64,000 nucleotides of DNA from JANRIG01 sp033765235 (GCA_033765235.1 JANRIG010000023.1:62001-126000); one strand, 5' to 3'; shown: positions 33,686-43,564, counted from the stretch's first letter. Numbers and translations: made by a program. The notes: generated from the letters alone by a model not told the origin.

Positions 33686-35629
33686 ATGTTAAGGGTAGCC
33701 ATTATCTGTATTTACATTACTGTTGCATACCATGCAATGGCAAATAGTATAGTAAAAACTATTAATACAATCAATGACCTTAATGTTAAAATCCCATACC
33801 TTATATATGATGCTCCGGGTTGCCAAAAACTTACCGTAGAGCAAATCGTTACTATGGACTCTTGCTTTGTGTCGCCCGAATCTGGTAAAATATATTTTTT
33901 ACAAAGAAACGACCAACTCATTCACAGGTGGCTCAAGTTTGAGATTGATAATAAATATGATAAGCATGTGTGCTTAGCACTTACTATATTCAATTATAGA
34001 AACATTATGTATTATAAACTTGGCGAAAAATGGCGCTCAGATACGTCGGGTCTCATGATTATGCGCAAAGATTTAAACTCATTTTTGTCATACAATATAT
34101 ATCAGATACCCGGCATATTAAGAGGTCCTCAGGTATATTATTTACTGGTAAGCTCATACCACCCTGACAATGAAACATACATAGTAGGGCTGCTAGACCT
34201 TATGAGTTTCTACTTCAGCAACTTTTTATCCAAAGGTATGGAGATAGGTGTGATATGTATGACAGCACTTTTTGCAATAGTACTCTTTTTAAGACTTAGA
34301 GAGATATATTACTTCTTTTTCTTTCTGTTCGTATTGTGCTATGCATCATTTCAGGCTGCCAACTATGATTTTATATATACATTTGTGAACCCATTATCTA
34401 TCACCCCTACATTTACGCTAAACCTATACAATATCCCATATAGCCTCATGACAATATTCTTTATGGTGTTTTTTCAATTATTATTTAATAAATACTTACA
34501 CAAATATTTGACATATGCTATTTACTTTATGGTATTCATCAGAGTAGTATCACTTCTTTTTCTCAAAAAATATATAGATTTCATGTGGACTCCTACACAT
34601 GAACTTATCTATTACACCCCTATTATTTGCATATATGTATATTTAGTATTTAAGAGATTAAAGTCTATTATGATATTCATACCTTCATTTGTGCTTTTGT
34701 ATATGGGTGTATTAATACATACTTTTGATGCCATAAAAGTAGTAATCCCGTACTTCTATGTAAATATCCATTTAGATGCAATATTAATATTGCTTAGTAT
34801 TATGTCATTCACCCTCACACTGGCAGAGCAGTTCAAAATGATACGCGACGAACGCGAGACAGTAAATCTACAACTTATTCACCAACTAAAAGAAATCCAA
34901 GATCTTAAAGAAGAGCACAACAGACATTTGGAACTAAAAGTAAAAGAGCGCACCGAAGAGCTGGAAGAGCGCAATAAGCAGTTGGATGCCTTTGTGTATA
35001 GGGCATCACACGACATCAAAGGACCGCTCAAGTCTGTATTGGGCATCATCAATATAGCAGAAATGGACAACATAGTACCTGCCCAAAAAGAATATTTACT
35101 CCAAATTAAAAACAGTGTGAAGCGGCTTGATGCTACCATAGCCGACCTATTGGCTGTGGCAAGGGCCAATTATGCACAAGTGTACAAAACCAATATAGAT
35201 TTCCAAAAAATTATCAATGAAGTTTGTCAACTGTTCAAAAACCAAATCGAAGCCCAACATATTACTATAGTCACTGATATAAAACCTTCTAAAACATTTA
35301 AGTCTGATGAAAAAATTATATACTCAGTATTTCAAAACCTAATAGAAAATGCTATAAAATACAGCGACCCTAATAAGAAAGATAAAATCTTGAGAATATC
35401 CATACACCACATACATGACACCTGCAAAATACAGTTTCAAGACAATGGATTAGGCATTGCTACTGAGCATTTGAGCAAAGTATTTGATATGTTTTACAGA
35501 GCCAGCGAGTCGGGCTCAGGTACAGGTCTGGGGCTATATATTGTAAAGCTATCAATAGAGAAAATAGGGGGCAAAATATCTATAAGCAGCCAAAAAGGGG
35601 CAGGCACTACCGTTGATATAGAATTTTAG
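33686..35629 (+). CDS. Membrane sensor histidine kinase (7TMR-DISM type)
   Basis: A 647-residue sensor kinase. The N-terminal signal is followed by an extracytoplasmic 7TMR-DISM-like beta domain (to about 175), seven predicted membrane helices (about 180-400), a coiled coil (LKEIQDLKEEHNRHLELKVK), the phosphorylation site RASHDIKGPLKS, and an ATPase domain with NLIENAIKYS, FQDNGLGI and SGTGLGLYIVKLS. No response regulator is adjacent, so it is an orphan. The ligand sensed by the extracytoplasmic domain, often a carbohydrate in this family, is unknown. Confidence 0.93.
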   Translation: MLRVAIICIYITVAYHAMANSIVKTINTINDLNVKIPYLIYDAPGCQKLTVEQIVTMDSCFVSPESGKIYFLQRNDQLIHRWLKFEIDNKYDKHVCLALTIFNYRNIMYYKLGEKWRSDTSGLMIMRKDLNSFLSYNIYQIPGILRGPQVYYLLVSSYHPDNETYIVGLLDLMSFYFSNFLSKGMEIGVICMTALFAIVLFLRLREIYYFFFFLFVLCYASFQAANYDFIYTFVNPLSITPTFTLNLYNIPYSLMTIFFMVFFQLLFNKYLHKYLTYAIYFMVFIRVVSLLFLKKYIDFMWTPTHELIYYTPIICIYVYLVFKRLKSIMIFIPSFVLLYMGVLIHTFDAIKVVIPYFYVNIHLDAILILLSIMSFTLTLAEQFKMIRDERETVNLQLIHQLKEIQDLKEEHNRHLELKVKERTEELEERNKQLDAFVYRASHDIKGPLKSVLGIINIAEMDNIVPAQKEYLLQIKNSVKRLDATIADLLAVARANYAQVYKTNIDFQKIINEVCQLFKNQIEAQHITIVTDIKPSKTFKSDEKIIYSVFQNLIENAIKYSDPNKKDKILRISIHHIHDTCKIQFQDNGLGIATEHLSKVFDMFYRASESGSGTGLGLYIVKLSIEKIGGKISISSQKGAGTTVDIEF

Positions 35630-35638
35630 TTACAAAAC

Positions 35639-36943
35639 TTATGAAGCCAAATACTCCATAATGGCACTTTTGAGCTGTATAAATATCTCTCGCAGGCGGT
35701 CTTCATTATCCTCCAGCAGTGTCACCCTAAATCCTTTGAGGTCAGAGCAAAATGATGATATAGGCACCACACATATACCCTTAGCTCCCAATAAGTAATA
35801 TACAAATCGCTTATCGAGCATCACATCGTGCTCTGACACCCATGATTCCACTAAGTTTCTTACTTCAGTATTATCTATATGCAATGTTTGATGTGGCTTT
35901 AGTGCACCTTCTCTGAATATTATGGTGTTGTAAAATGCCCCATAAGTAGGGTTAAATGCCAACTGAGGTATTCCCGAAAGTATTTCTGAAACAATAGTGC
36001 TGCGCACCCCTATTTTTTCATTTTGCCCTTGGCGATATGGCCAATACTTTTCATTAGACATTATTTGTGGTATCACCAATTGGGGGAGCTTAGTAGAGCA
36101 TACCTCTATCATTTTGGCATTGTCTATCACAGCACATAGTTTGGCAAACTCGGCATCTTTGTGGCGATTGTAATACTCCATCCACCCGCATCGTGCCCCC
36201 GGCCAAGGCAACTCTTTTGAAATACCTTTCATAGCTATGCCCGGCACATCATCTATCACTTCTGCAAGTGCATATGACCTTACCCCATTGTAGGTAATAT
36301 TAAGGTATATTTCATCGCTTATGATGAATAGGTTATACTCTTTGGCAAGTTCCACTATTTTTTTTAATATGTGTAGCGGATATACCATGCCCGTGGGGTT
36401 GTCAGGGTTTATGAGCAATATGCCTGTTATAGTAGGGTTATACTTTATTTTGTTTTGCAAATCTTCCATATCAGGGTACCAGTGGTTTTCCGGGTCTAGC
36501 CTGTAGGTGAGTGGTGGCGCCTGTGCATGAGCAGACTCTGCCGATGAGTGCGTGCTGTAGCCTGGGCTGGGCTGTATGATACGGGTACTTGTTTTTAGAA
36601 ATTGGTACAGTTTGCCTATGGCATCGCCCAACCCGTTAAAAAAGCATATATCATCGGGGGTTATCTGTGCACCTCCACGGTCATTATTGAGCTTGGCCAA
36701 AAATTCACGAGTTTCGGGCACTCCTTTGGAGGGGCAATAGCTGTATGTACTGTTTTGCGAGGCGGTGTTTACTATTATTTCTTTTATCCAATCTGGTATT
36801 TGGCAATTTTTGGCAATAGGGTCGCCAATATTTTCCCAATATATCTCCATACCGTGCTTTTTGAGCTTGTCTGCCTTTTTCACAATTTCTCTTATCTCAT
36901 AACTCAGCTCTTTGGCGCCTTCGTTGAGCAGGGGCTGTCTCAT
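35639..36943 (-). CDS. Class I/II PLP-dependent aminotransferase
   Basis: A 434-residue fold-type I aminotransferase. Visible motifs are NPDNPTGMVYPLHIL, the cofactor aspartate and tyrosine in ISDEIYLNITY, the Schiff-base lysine in GISKELPWPGARCGW, and the C-terminal FRVTLLEDNEDRLREIF. It is similar to AlaA/AspC-like enzymes but the substrate is not determined. TAATTTTG (complement of 36975-36982) lies 32 bp upstream and fits a -7 box, without a well-placed -33 box. The plus-strand kinase gene ends 9 bp from its stop. Confidence 0.9.
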   Translation of the reverse strand: MRQPLLNEGAKELSYEIREIVKKADKLKKHGMEIYWENIGDPIAKNCQIPDWIKEIIVNTASQNSTYSYCPSKGVPETREFLAKLNNDRGGAQITPDDICFFNGLGDAIGKLYQFLKTSTRIIQPSPGYSTHSSAESAHAQAPPLTYRLDPENHWYPDMEDLQNKIKYNPTITGILLINPDNPTGMVYPLHILKKIVELAKEYNLFIISDEIYLNITYNGVRSYALAEVIDDVPGIAMKGISKELPWPGARCGWMEYYNRHKDAEFAKLCAVIDNAKMIEVCSTKLPQLVIPQIMSNEKYWPYRQGQNEKIGVRSTIVSEILSGIPQLAFNPTYGAFYNTIIFREGALKPHQTLHIDNTEVRNLVESWVSEHDVMLDKRFVYYLLGAKGICVVPISSFCSDLKGFRVTLLEDNEDRLREIFIQLKSAIMEYLAS

Positions 36944-36982
36944 ATTATTTTATTATAGTGTATAAAAAACCGTGCAAAATTA

Positions 36983-37762
36983 TTAAATTTTTGTCTTATG
37001 ATGAATGATAGATTGCGATATCTGCTTATAAAGCTGCAAAAAATCAGGATGCTTTTTCAGCAATTGCATGTGCAATTCCATAGTATTGAGGTCGTTGCGC
37101 GAGGCAGGTCCGCTTTGGTATTGCTCATCATCCGCTATAGATTTACTTAAGGTTTCTTTTATTAATGACATAATTGGCACAAAATCAAGCCCTTCTTTTT
37201 TTAATATATATTTTGAAATATTCACCATGTGTTGGGTAAAGTTGCATGCAAATACCGCTGCCAGATGCAGCACCGCTCTGTCAGCAGAGGTGTAGTAGCA
37301 TACATTTTCACAAATACTGAAGGCTATGGTTTCCAACATTTTTTCAGCTTTTTCATTATTGCCTTCTATGCAGAAGGGTACAGTGCTAAGGTCTAAATTT
37401 ATCCCTTTGGTAAACGTTTGTACAGGATACAGCACTCCTGTTTCAGTAGCATTATTTATATGTGCCAATATCTCAATGGAGGTGCCACCTGATGTATGTA
37501 CAATCATACTTGCCTGAGGTACTGCTATTTGCGATGCTATGTAAGGTATCACATCATCGGGTATGCATAGTATGAATACGGTAGCTTTTGATGTAGCAAA
37601 GTCTAAGGTAGTGCATGGCTCTGCTATGTACAACTTTTCGCATAGTGATTTGGCATTTTTGATACTACGGCTATAGACTTGCTGTATCTCATGCCCCGAT
37701 TTGTCCAGGGCTTGCGCCAAGTGCCATGCTACATTTCCTGCTCCTATGATGGATATTTTCAT
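36983..37762 (-). CDS. DUF2520 / Rossmann-fold NADP oxidoreductase-like protein
   Basis: About 259 residues from the ATG at 37762 (MKISIIGAGNVAWHLAQAL); an upstream ATG at 37783 adds seven residues but leaves the nucleotide-binding strand misplaced. The N-terminal Rossmann fold with GAGNVA is followed by VFILCIPDDVIPYIASQI and HTSGGTSIEIL, then the helical DUF2520 C-terminal half. It resembles the F420/pyrroline-5-carboxylate reductase superfamily. Its substrate is unknown. It is upstream of the aminotransferase on the same strand, 39 bp apart. Confidence 0.85.
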   Translation of the reverse strand: MKISIIGAGNVAWHLAQALDKSGHEIQQVYSRSIKNAKSLCEKLYIAEPCTTLDFATSKATVFILCIPDDVIPYIASQIAVPQASMIVHTSGGTSIEILAHINNATETGVLYPVQTFTKGINLDLSTVPFCIEGNNEKAEKMLETIAFSICENVCYYTSADRAVLHLAAVFACNFTQHMVNISKYILKKEGLDFVPIMSLIKETLSKSIADDEQYQSGPASRNDLNTMELHMQLLKKHPDFLQLYKQISQSIIHHKTKI

Positions 37763-37917
37763 TTGCCAAATTGCCAGAAGCAAATGTATGGCAATATTTC
37801 TAATAATACATTTTTAGTATTACATGTATATCATTTATGAAAGGACTGACTTATTCAAAAAAAATCTATCCTGCTATTGATCTTCCGCATGCATGTTTCA
37901 AGCAGTATAATTTTTAT

Positions 37918-38187
37918 CTATTTTTTTGTAGGAATGAATATCCTGTTGACCGCACTGTCAGGTACTTGCTCGCCAAGTTTTTGTAACAGGCTTTTTGATT
38001 TTTGAGGTATAATAATGTTGTGTTCTGGCTGCGCAACAGGTGCATCTGCCGTGGCAGATGCCTGAGATAGATTTGAGTCAGGTAGCAATACTACGCTGTA
38101 ATACATATCTCCCAGTATGGTATATCTGTTTTGTGCATATGGCAGTATGCACATCATAAGCATGAGTATGGATGCAAGTATTTTCAA
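37918..38187 (-). CDS. Possible small secreted protein overlapping porP
   Basis: An open frame that overlaps the 3' part of the PorP/SprF-like gene. From TTG 38187 it gives 89 residues with a plausible signal peptide (KILASILMLMMCILPYAQN) and a polar tail; an ATG at 38160 gives a shorter one. The open frame itself extends further upstream to 38256 with no signal-like sequence there. No family is recognised. It may be a real partner of the T9SS gene pair, or a shadow created when porP lost its stop. Confidence 0.35.
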   Translation of the reverse strand: MKILASILMLMMCILPYAQNRYTILGDMYYSVVLLPDSNLSQASATADAPVAQPEHNIIIPQKSKSLLQKLGEQVPDSAVNRIFIPTKK

Positions 38188-39127
38188 AACAGAAATGGAG
38201 AGGTTGCCGGCGGTGAGTTCTATATCTTTTTTCTGTTCCACACAGGTTTTTTCCAAATGATATGCTAATACCTATCTCGTGGGCTTGGGCTTGTGTCAAT
38301 GCTGCATTTTGTGCATATAATATATCGAAAGCGTAAAATATTTTGGCATCATAAGGTATTTTTTTGATTATAGCGTACAGATTTATACCACTTTGTATAG
38401 CTACTGCATGCCCGGTGCGGTAGGTAAGTCCTGCCCATGCAGTGCTGTAAAACATAATCTGTGCCTGGATATCTGCTTGTATGGCTTGAGGGTGCTCATA
38501 CCTTATCATCAAGGCTGTGCTCAGTTGCAGCACCTCTGTTAATCTAAATTTTTTGCCTGCCGCAAATATATAATTTCTATACAGTGGGTAGTTAATATTA
38601 TCTGAGAGAGCCAGTGCTCCAGCAGATAGATGTACTATAGAGATTGATGCAAAAAATGAGGATGTATTATACAATAGTCCTGTACCAAAATCAGGGATGA
38701 GCATATTGTACTTTAATATGTTTTCGTCAGGGTCTTTGGCATTAAGTGCGTCAGGGTTATATATATATGACTTTATACCTGCTTGTATACCCATGGCCAG
38801 TGTGCCTTTAATAAAATTTATTTTGTAAGAATAGTTGGCACTAGCCTGAGTCCATTCATATACAGCTGTATATTTTTTAATGAATACGCATCCTAAGCCT
38901 ACTCTAAGGTGGCTAAACGGCATGTCAATAGCAGCAGCCATCACTACAGGGCTGAGTGGGCTGCCCCAAAACTGTTTTCTATAAAGCATGGTAGCATATC
39001 CTTGCTCGGCAGCACCCGCAGCTGCAGGGTTGTATAGCAGCATATGTGTATGAAAATGAGATATTTGTGGCCATTGCTGTGCCGCACACATTACTGAGCA
39101 TAAGCATATTATGGCTGGTATTTTCAT
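38078..39127 (-). CDS. PorP/SprF-family T9SS partner protein
   Basis: A 349-residue outer-membrane barrel. The signal peptide ends about VMCAAQ, then HMLLYNPAAAGAAEQGYATMLYRKQFW, the family's NPA-AG and Y-R-Q-W pattern, and HLRVGLGCVF. PorP/SprF proteins are made beside T9SS type B substrates and help anchor them. Its ATG overlaps the stop of the decayed type B substrate gene (ATGA). The barrel seems to end at HEIGISISFG (about 300), yet the frame runs on through about 50 residues rich in Cys, His and Arg that read the neighbouring small frame out of register, suggesting the original stop was lost. Confidence 0.8.
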   Translation of the reverse strand: MKIPAIICLCSVMCAAQQWPQISHFHTHMLLYNPAAAGAAEQGYATMLYRKQFWGSPLSPVVMAAAIDMPFSHLRVGLGCVFIKKYTAVYEWTQASANYSYKINFIKGTLAMGIQAGIKSYIYNPDALNAKDPDENILKYNMLIPDFGTGLLYNTSSFFASISIVHLSAGALALSDNINYPLYRNYIFAAGKKFRLTEVLQLSTALMIRYEHPQAIQADIQAQIMFYSTAWAGLTYRTGHAVAIQSGINLYAIIKKIPYDAKIFYAFDILYAQNAALTQAQAHEIGISISFGKNLCGTEKRYRTHRRQPLHFCFENTCIHTHAYDVHTAICTKQIYHTGRYVLQRSIAT

Positions 39128-40178
39128 GGGGTCACTAATATCACACCTGTTTTTGTTTTTTCTATGTTATTCATGGTAAGGCTATAGTAATATAGGCCTG
39201 ATTTTGTATTGCTGTTTGGTCAGTCATTTACATATCCTTGTTTTGCATATGCTTGTTGTCCCCATTCATCGTATATTTCTAAAAAATTGTCTGGGAATTT
39301 TTCAATGTCTTTTATTTCAAAATAATCATTTTTACCATTTTTTGACATGGTCACATAGTTATAAATGGTGTCTATCACTACAAGAGTTGTGGGAGCTACT
39401 ATCAGAAATGATTTTTTGTAAATATCAGTACACAGGTTATGAGAGTTTACAGTCATAGTGAAAATGTGCGTGCCTATGCCCATGTAGGGTTTATTACCTT
39501 TGTAGTGAGGCTGTCTACCGCATAAGCGTGTGCGCCCAAACGGTCGTGAAGATTTATAGTGTCTCCGGTGTATAAGAGGGTGTCAGGCAGTAGTTTTAAG
39601 TCTATTTGTGTGCGTGGCAATACTGATGTTTTTACATTGTATTTGAATAATGAGCATTTATTTTCATAAAATGCCAACTGATATGTGCCTCCATTTATGA
39701 TTTTGGCTTGAGGGATGTGCAGCTTGTATCCCATGTATGTAGCTCCTTTGTTAGAGTTCCATACATAAGCTATTCCCGGCACTGAGTTTATCATTACATT
39801 GAGTGTGTCGTTTTCGCATACATTTCTTTTGCCGGATATTTTTACCTGAATGATACTATCTATGTATTTGCTTTCTGACTGAAATCTGCGTATTACAGAC
39901 GATGCTTGTGCAAAATCGTCATTGCCGTCTTGGTAAGCCACTAAGATGATAGTACCTAAGCCTGTGAGGGTGAGTATATTGTCATTTACTATTGCTGGTC
40001 CGTTGAGCACTCTGTAACCTACCTTTAAGCCTGAGGTGGCTGATGCTTGCAATATGAATATGGCACTGTCTGCACAATATTTATTAGATATTTCAGGGAA
40101 TATGATAGTTTGTGCCTTGTTTTGTGCGTGGCATAATAAGGCACAGAATGTGAATAATATAGTAATATATCGTTTCAC
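39124..40178 (-). pseudogene. T9SS type B secreted protein, broken by frameshift and nonsense mutation
   Basis: A secreted protein with signal peptide (ending LLCHAQ), an Ig-like module (ASATSGLKVGYRVLNGPAIV), a middle domain, and a C-terminal gliding-motility/CHU_C domain (NGKNDYFEIKDIEKFPDN). The first frame stops at 39474 after NPTWA. Adding one G to the GGG run there would give NPTWGIGTHIFTMTV and join it to the next frame. That frame meets TGA after GYVND, where the family has a conserved Trp (NDW); beyond it the C-terminus continues in frame (PNSNTKSGLYYYSL, then TGVILVTP) to 39124. Two independent lesions make decay likely, though sequencing error for the indel is possible. Confidence 0.82.
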
Positions 40179-40284
40179 AAAAGATGGGTTTATAAGTTTG
40201 GCAATTAGTAATCAGTATATATAAAATCCAATAATAATAGAATATTTGACCTATACAAAAAATATAGCAATTACTACATTGCTG

Positions 40285-41703
40285 TCAGTACCCTGATAGT
40301 TCTACTTCTGTTTCTTCTTGATAGTCTGTGTCTGTATTTATATCCCATAGTTTTTGGTCTTTGCCTTGGTCTATTTGCCTGGCTGCCAGTAGTCCCATGA
40401 GTATAGAATGGTCTTGATTGTTGTACTTGAATGAACCATATCTGCCTATCACTAAGAGGTTTTCAATAGTTTTCAGATAGTCTTGCACAGGCAATAAGTG
40501 TGAGAGATACCCTGTTTCGTACACAGGGTAACATTTGGGTATTCTGTATACAAATCCGTTGAGTATGTTTTCGTTAGGTTTTATGATTTTTATTTTTCTT
40601 ATTTCATCTTTGGCAAGTTGTATCAGTTCCTCATCATTACTTTTCCAAAGTTTATCATCATCAAAGCTCCAAAACTCAAGGCACACAATGCTTGTTTTTT
40701 TATCGCCATACAGCTGTGGCGACCAGTTTCTAAAGTTGGTAATACGCCCATGGGTTACTTCGGGCGAGTGTACATATATCCAATTGTCAGGAAAAATATT
40801 CAATGCATCTATTTCCAAATATACAAGGGTGGTGTTTCTAAAATAGAGCTTATTCACAGCCTCCAATATAGCACTTGGTACATTGTCTAAGCTTTTGACC
40901 ATGAGTGTCATAGGCATTGTAGATACTATAAAGTCGGCATGTAGTACACTGCCTGATACTAACTCTACTCCCACTGCTTTTTCATTTTGTTTAATGATTT
41001 TTTTTACGGGGGTATTTAATAATACTTCAGAGCCTTGCTGCTCAATACGTTTTGCGGTAGTTTCATATATTTGTCCGGTACCATAGTTGGGGTAGGCAAA
41101 TTGGTCTACAAGCGTTTTGTGTTTTTTCTTTTTGTCGCCAAACAGTGCACTTTTTATTACTTCCCACATGCTCAGTTTCTTTATGCGCTGCGAAGCCCAG
41201 TCTGCATCTATTTTTGCACATGGTATTCCCCACAGCTTTTCTGTATAGTTTTTAAAGAACGTATTAAATAGTTTTCTGCCAAAGCGGTTTACCACCCACT
41301 GCTCAAAAGTAGTTGGGTTTTTGATAGGAAATATTCTCTGCAGTGCATAGCTTAGTACTATTAAAAAAACATTGATTATGCCAATATTCACAAATACATT
41401 CATCACCTTGAGCGGATAGTAATAAAATTTATTTTTGTAATAAATTCTGGTGAGTCTGTTCACTACGGTATAGTCTTCTTGTACAATTTCTTTGAAAAAA
41501 TTGTTGATTATTTTGATACTTGAAAAAAAACGATGTGGACCTAAGTCTACTCTCTGCCCCCACAGCTCCAATGTACGCGACATACCTCCCACATGTGGTC
41601 CTGCCTCCAGCACTTTTACCTGATAGCCCATCTTTACCAATTCATATGCACAAGTAAGTCCTGCGGGTCCTGCGCCTATCACTATTACGTTTTTATTAGC
41701 CAT
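40285..41703 (-). CDS. FAD-dependent oxidoreductase (protoporphyrinogen/UDP-galactopyranose-mutase-like)
   Basis: A 472-residue flavoprotein. The N-terminal FAD Rossmann motif is VIGAGPAGLTCAYEL, followed by VLEAGPHVGGMSRT and RVDLGPHRFFSS. The C-terminal flavin-contacting stretch is NLLVIGRYGSFKYNNQDHS. Close relatives are annotated as NAD(P)/FAD-dependent oxidoreductases next to polysaccharide or membrane glycosyltransferase genes. Here a glycosyltransferase-like gene precedes it with 2 bp between, so a joint role in surface glycan or lipid synthesis is likely, but the substrate is unknown. Confidence 0.85.
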   Translation of the reverse strand: MANKNVIVIGAGPAGLTCAYELVKMGYQVKVLEAGPHVGGMSRTLELWGQRVDLGPHRFFSSIKIINNFFKEIVQEDYTVVNRLTRIYYKNKFYYYPLKVMNVFVNIGIINVFLIVLSYALQRIFPIKNPTTFEQWVVNRFGRKLFNTFFKNYTEKLWGIPCAKIDADWASQRIKKLSMWEVIKSALFGDKKKKHKTLVDQFAYPNYGTGQIYETTAKRIEQQGSEVLLNTPVKKIIKQNEKAVGVELVSGSVLHADFIVSTMPMTLMVKSLDNVPSAILEAVNKLYFRNTTLVYLEIDALNIFPDNWIYVHSPEVTHGRITNFRNWSPQLYGDKKTSIVCLEFWSFDDDKLWKSNDEELIQLAKDEIRKIKIIKPNENILNGFVYRIPKCYPVYETGYLSHLLPVQDYLKTIENLLVIGRYGSFKYNNQDHSILMGLLAARQIDQGKDQKLWDINTDTDYQEETEVELSGY

Positions 41704-41705
41704 CT

Positions 41706-43451
41706 TTATATTTTTGAGGTAGTATCTTTGCGGATAAAAATGCTTATTTTGCGGTTTTCATCATCTGTCTTTTGCGTCTTAAATTGGTGATTGAGTAGTG
41801 GATTTGGAAAATTTACCTCAGGCAAATTATTGCAAGGCAAATCCATAATAGGGAAGCTCACCCTCTCATATGGAGTAGATTGTATGAATGCATTGAAATA
41901 TTGCATATGATTGCCCCACGTTTGCCTGTAGCAAAGTATATCAGGAGTGATTTTGCTATCCTCATCCAAGTTATTGCCTACATACCCTATGGTGGCTTTG
42001 CAATTGAGGTAATACATAAAGGTGGTTTCTTCGTAGTTGGTAGCTACCACTAACTCTTCAGGTTTTTTATATTTGTCTAATATATATGTTATGACTTCGT
42101 CAAGTGGTCCTTTATAAGCTGTCATCATTTCTGTAATGTGCCCACTGAGCAACTTACTGTTTTTGAACAGATAATGAACACCAAACAGCAGTAAAATGCC
42201 TAATGCTATGTTTCTTATATAATTTTTTGTTCCAAAATATAGTCCAAATATCACTAATAGTATGGCAACCAATGAGATAGGAATCATTGCCACTACGTAT
42301 CTTATGAATATGAAGTTGGGTATCTTGGCTATAAGATATAAATATAATGTGAATAATATCATAAAATAAGAGACTGCAGATAGCACTTTTTTTTGTACAA
42401 ATGATTTATTAAAAACAGCTGCCAAAATCAATGTCACTACCAGCAAATATCCTAACTCTGTGTTGGCAAAAAAACTCCAAACATTTTTTACATTGTCCCA
42501 ATACATACGGCTGCTGAATTGAGCAAATGATTCTTTTTCTTTGGCTATCTCAAATGTGCGAAAAAAACTAATGAGTGGTAATATTGATAAAAATGACAAT
42601 ATCAGCACTGCGTTATCTATCAATTTGATTTTTAAAGCCTCTATTACTTGCTTTTTGGAGGCAACATCTACAACAAAAAGTATCAATTGATGCATACTTA
42701 CAGCACCAATTATGATAAAATAGCCGGGCGAAAACGTAGCATATAATCCAAATAATAGTATTAAGAGCAATGGAATGTATATCCATATTCGCATACATTT
42801 TGCATACATGTAGGACACATATAAGTAGCTTATTGAGCCCATAAAAAAAGTGACCAGCGGGTAATATCTTATCTCTCGCAAGTGTATTTGGAGTGGTACT
42901 GAAAGCAAGCAAAGTGCGACAAATACAATAGAATATGTCAGTTTTTGATTTGTAGTTTCATACAATAGAGCTCCTGATATACAAAAAAAGGCTAATCCTA
43001 ATACCCCAATGAATGCAAACCATGTACGATTTATACCTGTTTTGAAATATATATCAGTATTAGATTGTGCAAAATACTCTGAAACGGCACCAAAATAGTA
43101 CATAAACCAGTTGGCGTCGCCGATGAAAGCATCTGTTTTCTCATCCATTCCCAACTTAGGGTTGCTATGACGCAGGTCGTAAAACACATTTTTGCCGTCG
43201 TGTATTTTTGGGTAGCCAAATTGCATTACACGTTTCACTCCCATCATGGTCATGCTCTCGTCTGCCCAAAAGAGTGGATATTGTATATTTTTGAACTGAG
43301 AAATAAGGTATAATACTATCAATGAGGCTAATATACCCCTGAGCAGCATGGGGTTTATAGCTTTTGCAGGCGTATTATCTACCGTAGGTACTGTGTTTTG
43401 CACCTGTGGCTGTACATTTTTGGGCTTTTCCGGCTTTACTTTTTTTGACAT
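41706..43451 (-). CDS. Multi-pass membrane glycosyltransferase-like protein (GT39/ArnT-like)
   Basis: A 581-residue protein with a basic N-terminus and roughly 10-12 membrane helices. The first external loop contains ADESMTMMGVKRVMQFGYP, which matches the D-E motif of GT-C glycosyltransferases using lipid-linked sugars. The C-terminal soluble part (from about 455) is mixed alpha/beta. Acceptor and donor are unknown. It starts a two-gene unit with the FAD oxidoreductase. No good promoter was seen in the 110 bp upstream. Confidence 0.78.
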   Translation of the reverse strand: MSKKVKPEKPKNVQPQVQNTVPTVDNTPAKAINPMLLRGILASLIVLYLISQFKNIQYPLFWADESMTMMGVKRVMQFGYPKIHDGKNVFYDLRHSNPKLGMDEKTDAFIGDANWFMYYFGAVSEYFAQSNTDIYFKTGINRTWFAFIGVLGLAFFCISGALLYETTNQKLTYSIVFVALCLLSVPLQIHLREIRYYPLVTFFMGSISYLYVSYMYAKCMRIWIYIPLLLILLFGLYATFSPGYFIIIGAVSMHQLILFVVDVASKKQVIEALKIKLIDNAVLILSFLSILPLISFFRTFEIAKEKESFAQFSSRMYWDNVKNVWSFFANTELGYLLVVTLILAAVFNKSFVQKKVLSAVSYFMILFTLYLYLIAKIPNFIFIRYVVAMIPISLVAILLVIFGLYFGTKNYIRNIALGILLLFGVHYLFKNSKLLSGHITEMMTAYKGPLDEVITYILDKYKKPEELVVATNYEETTFMYYLNCKATIGYVGNNLDEDSKITPDILCYRQTWGNHMQYFNAFIQSTPYERVSFPIMDLPCNNLPEVNFPNPLLNHQFKTQKTDDENRKISIFIRKDTTSKI

Positions 43452-43564
43452 AGTGTGAGTATGCTTCGCTCATTTATTACAATTTGCAAGATTACATATT
43501 TTTTGTGTATTGTGATGTTTATGGATTAATTAAGTTTTTCGTGAAATAACAAATCTTATGTTTT

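Noticed and set aside
36602..36958. 118-codon plus-strand frame opposite the aminotransferase
   Set aside because: It lies wholly inside a well-supported gene on the other strand and its translation shows no family pattern.
39220..39230. TGA in the T9SS type B gene as a selenocysteine codon
   Set aside because: The codon sits exactly at a conserved Trp of the CHU_C domain, a frameshift lies upstream in the same gene, and no Sec element is apparent; a nonsense mutation is simpler.
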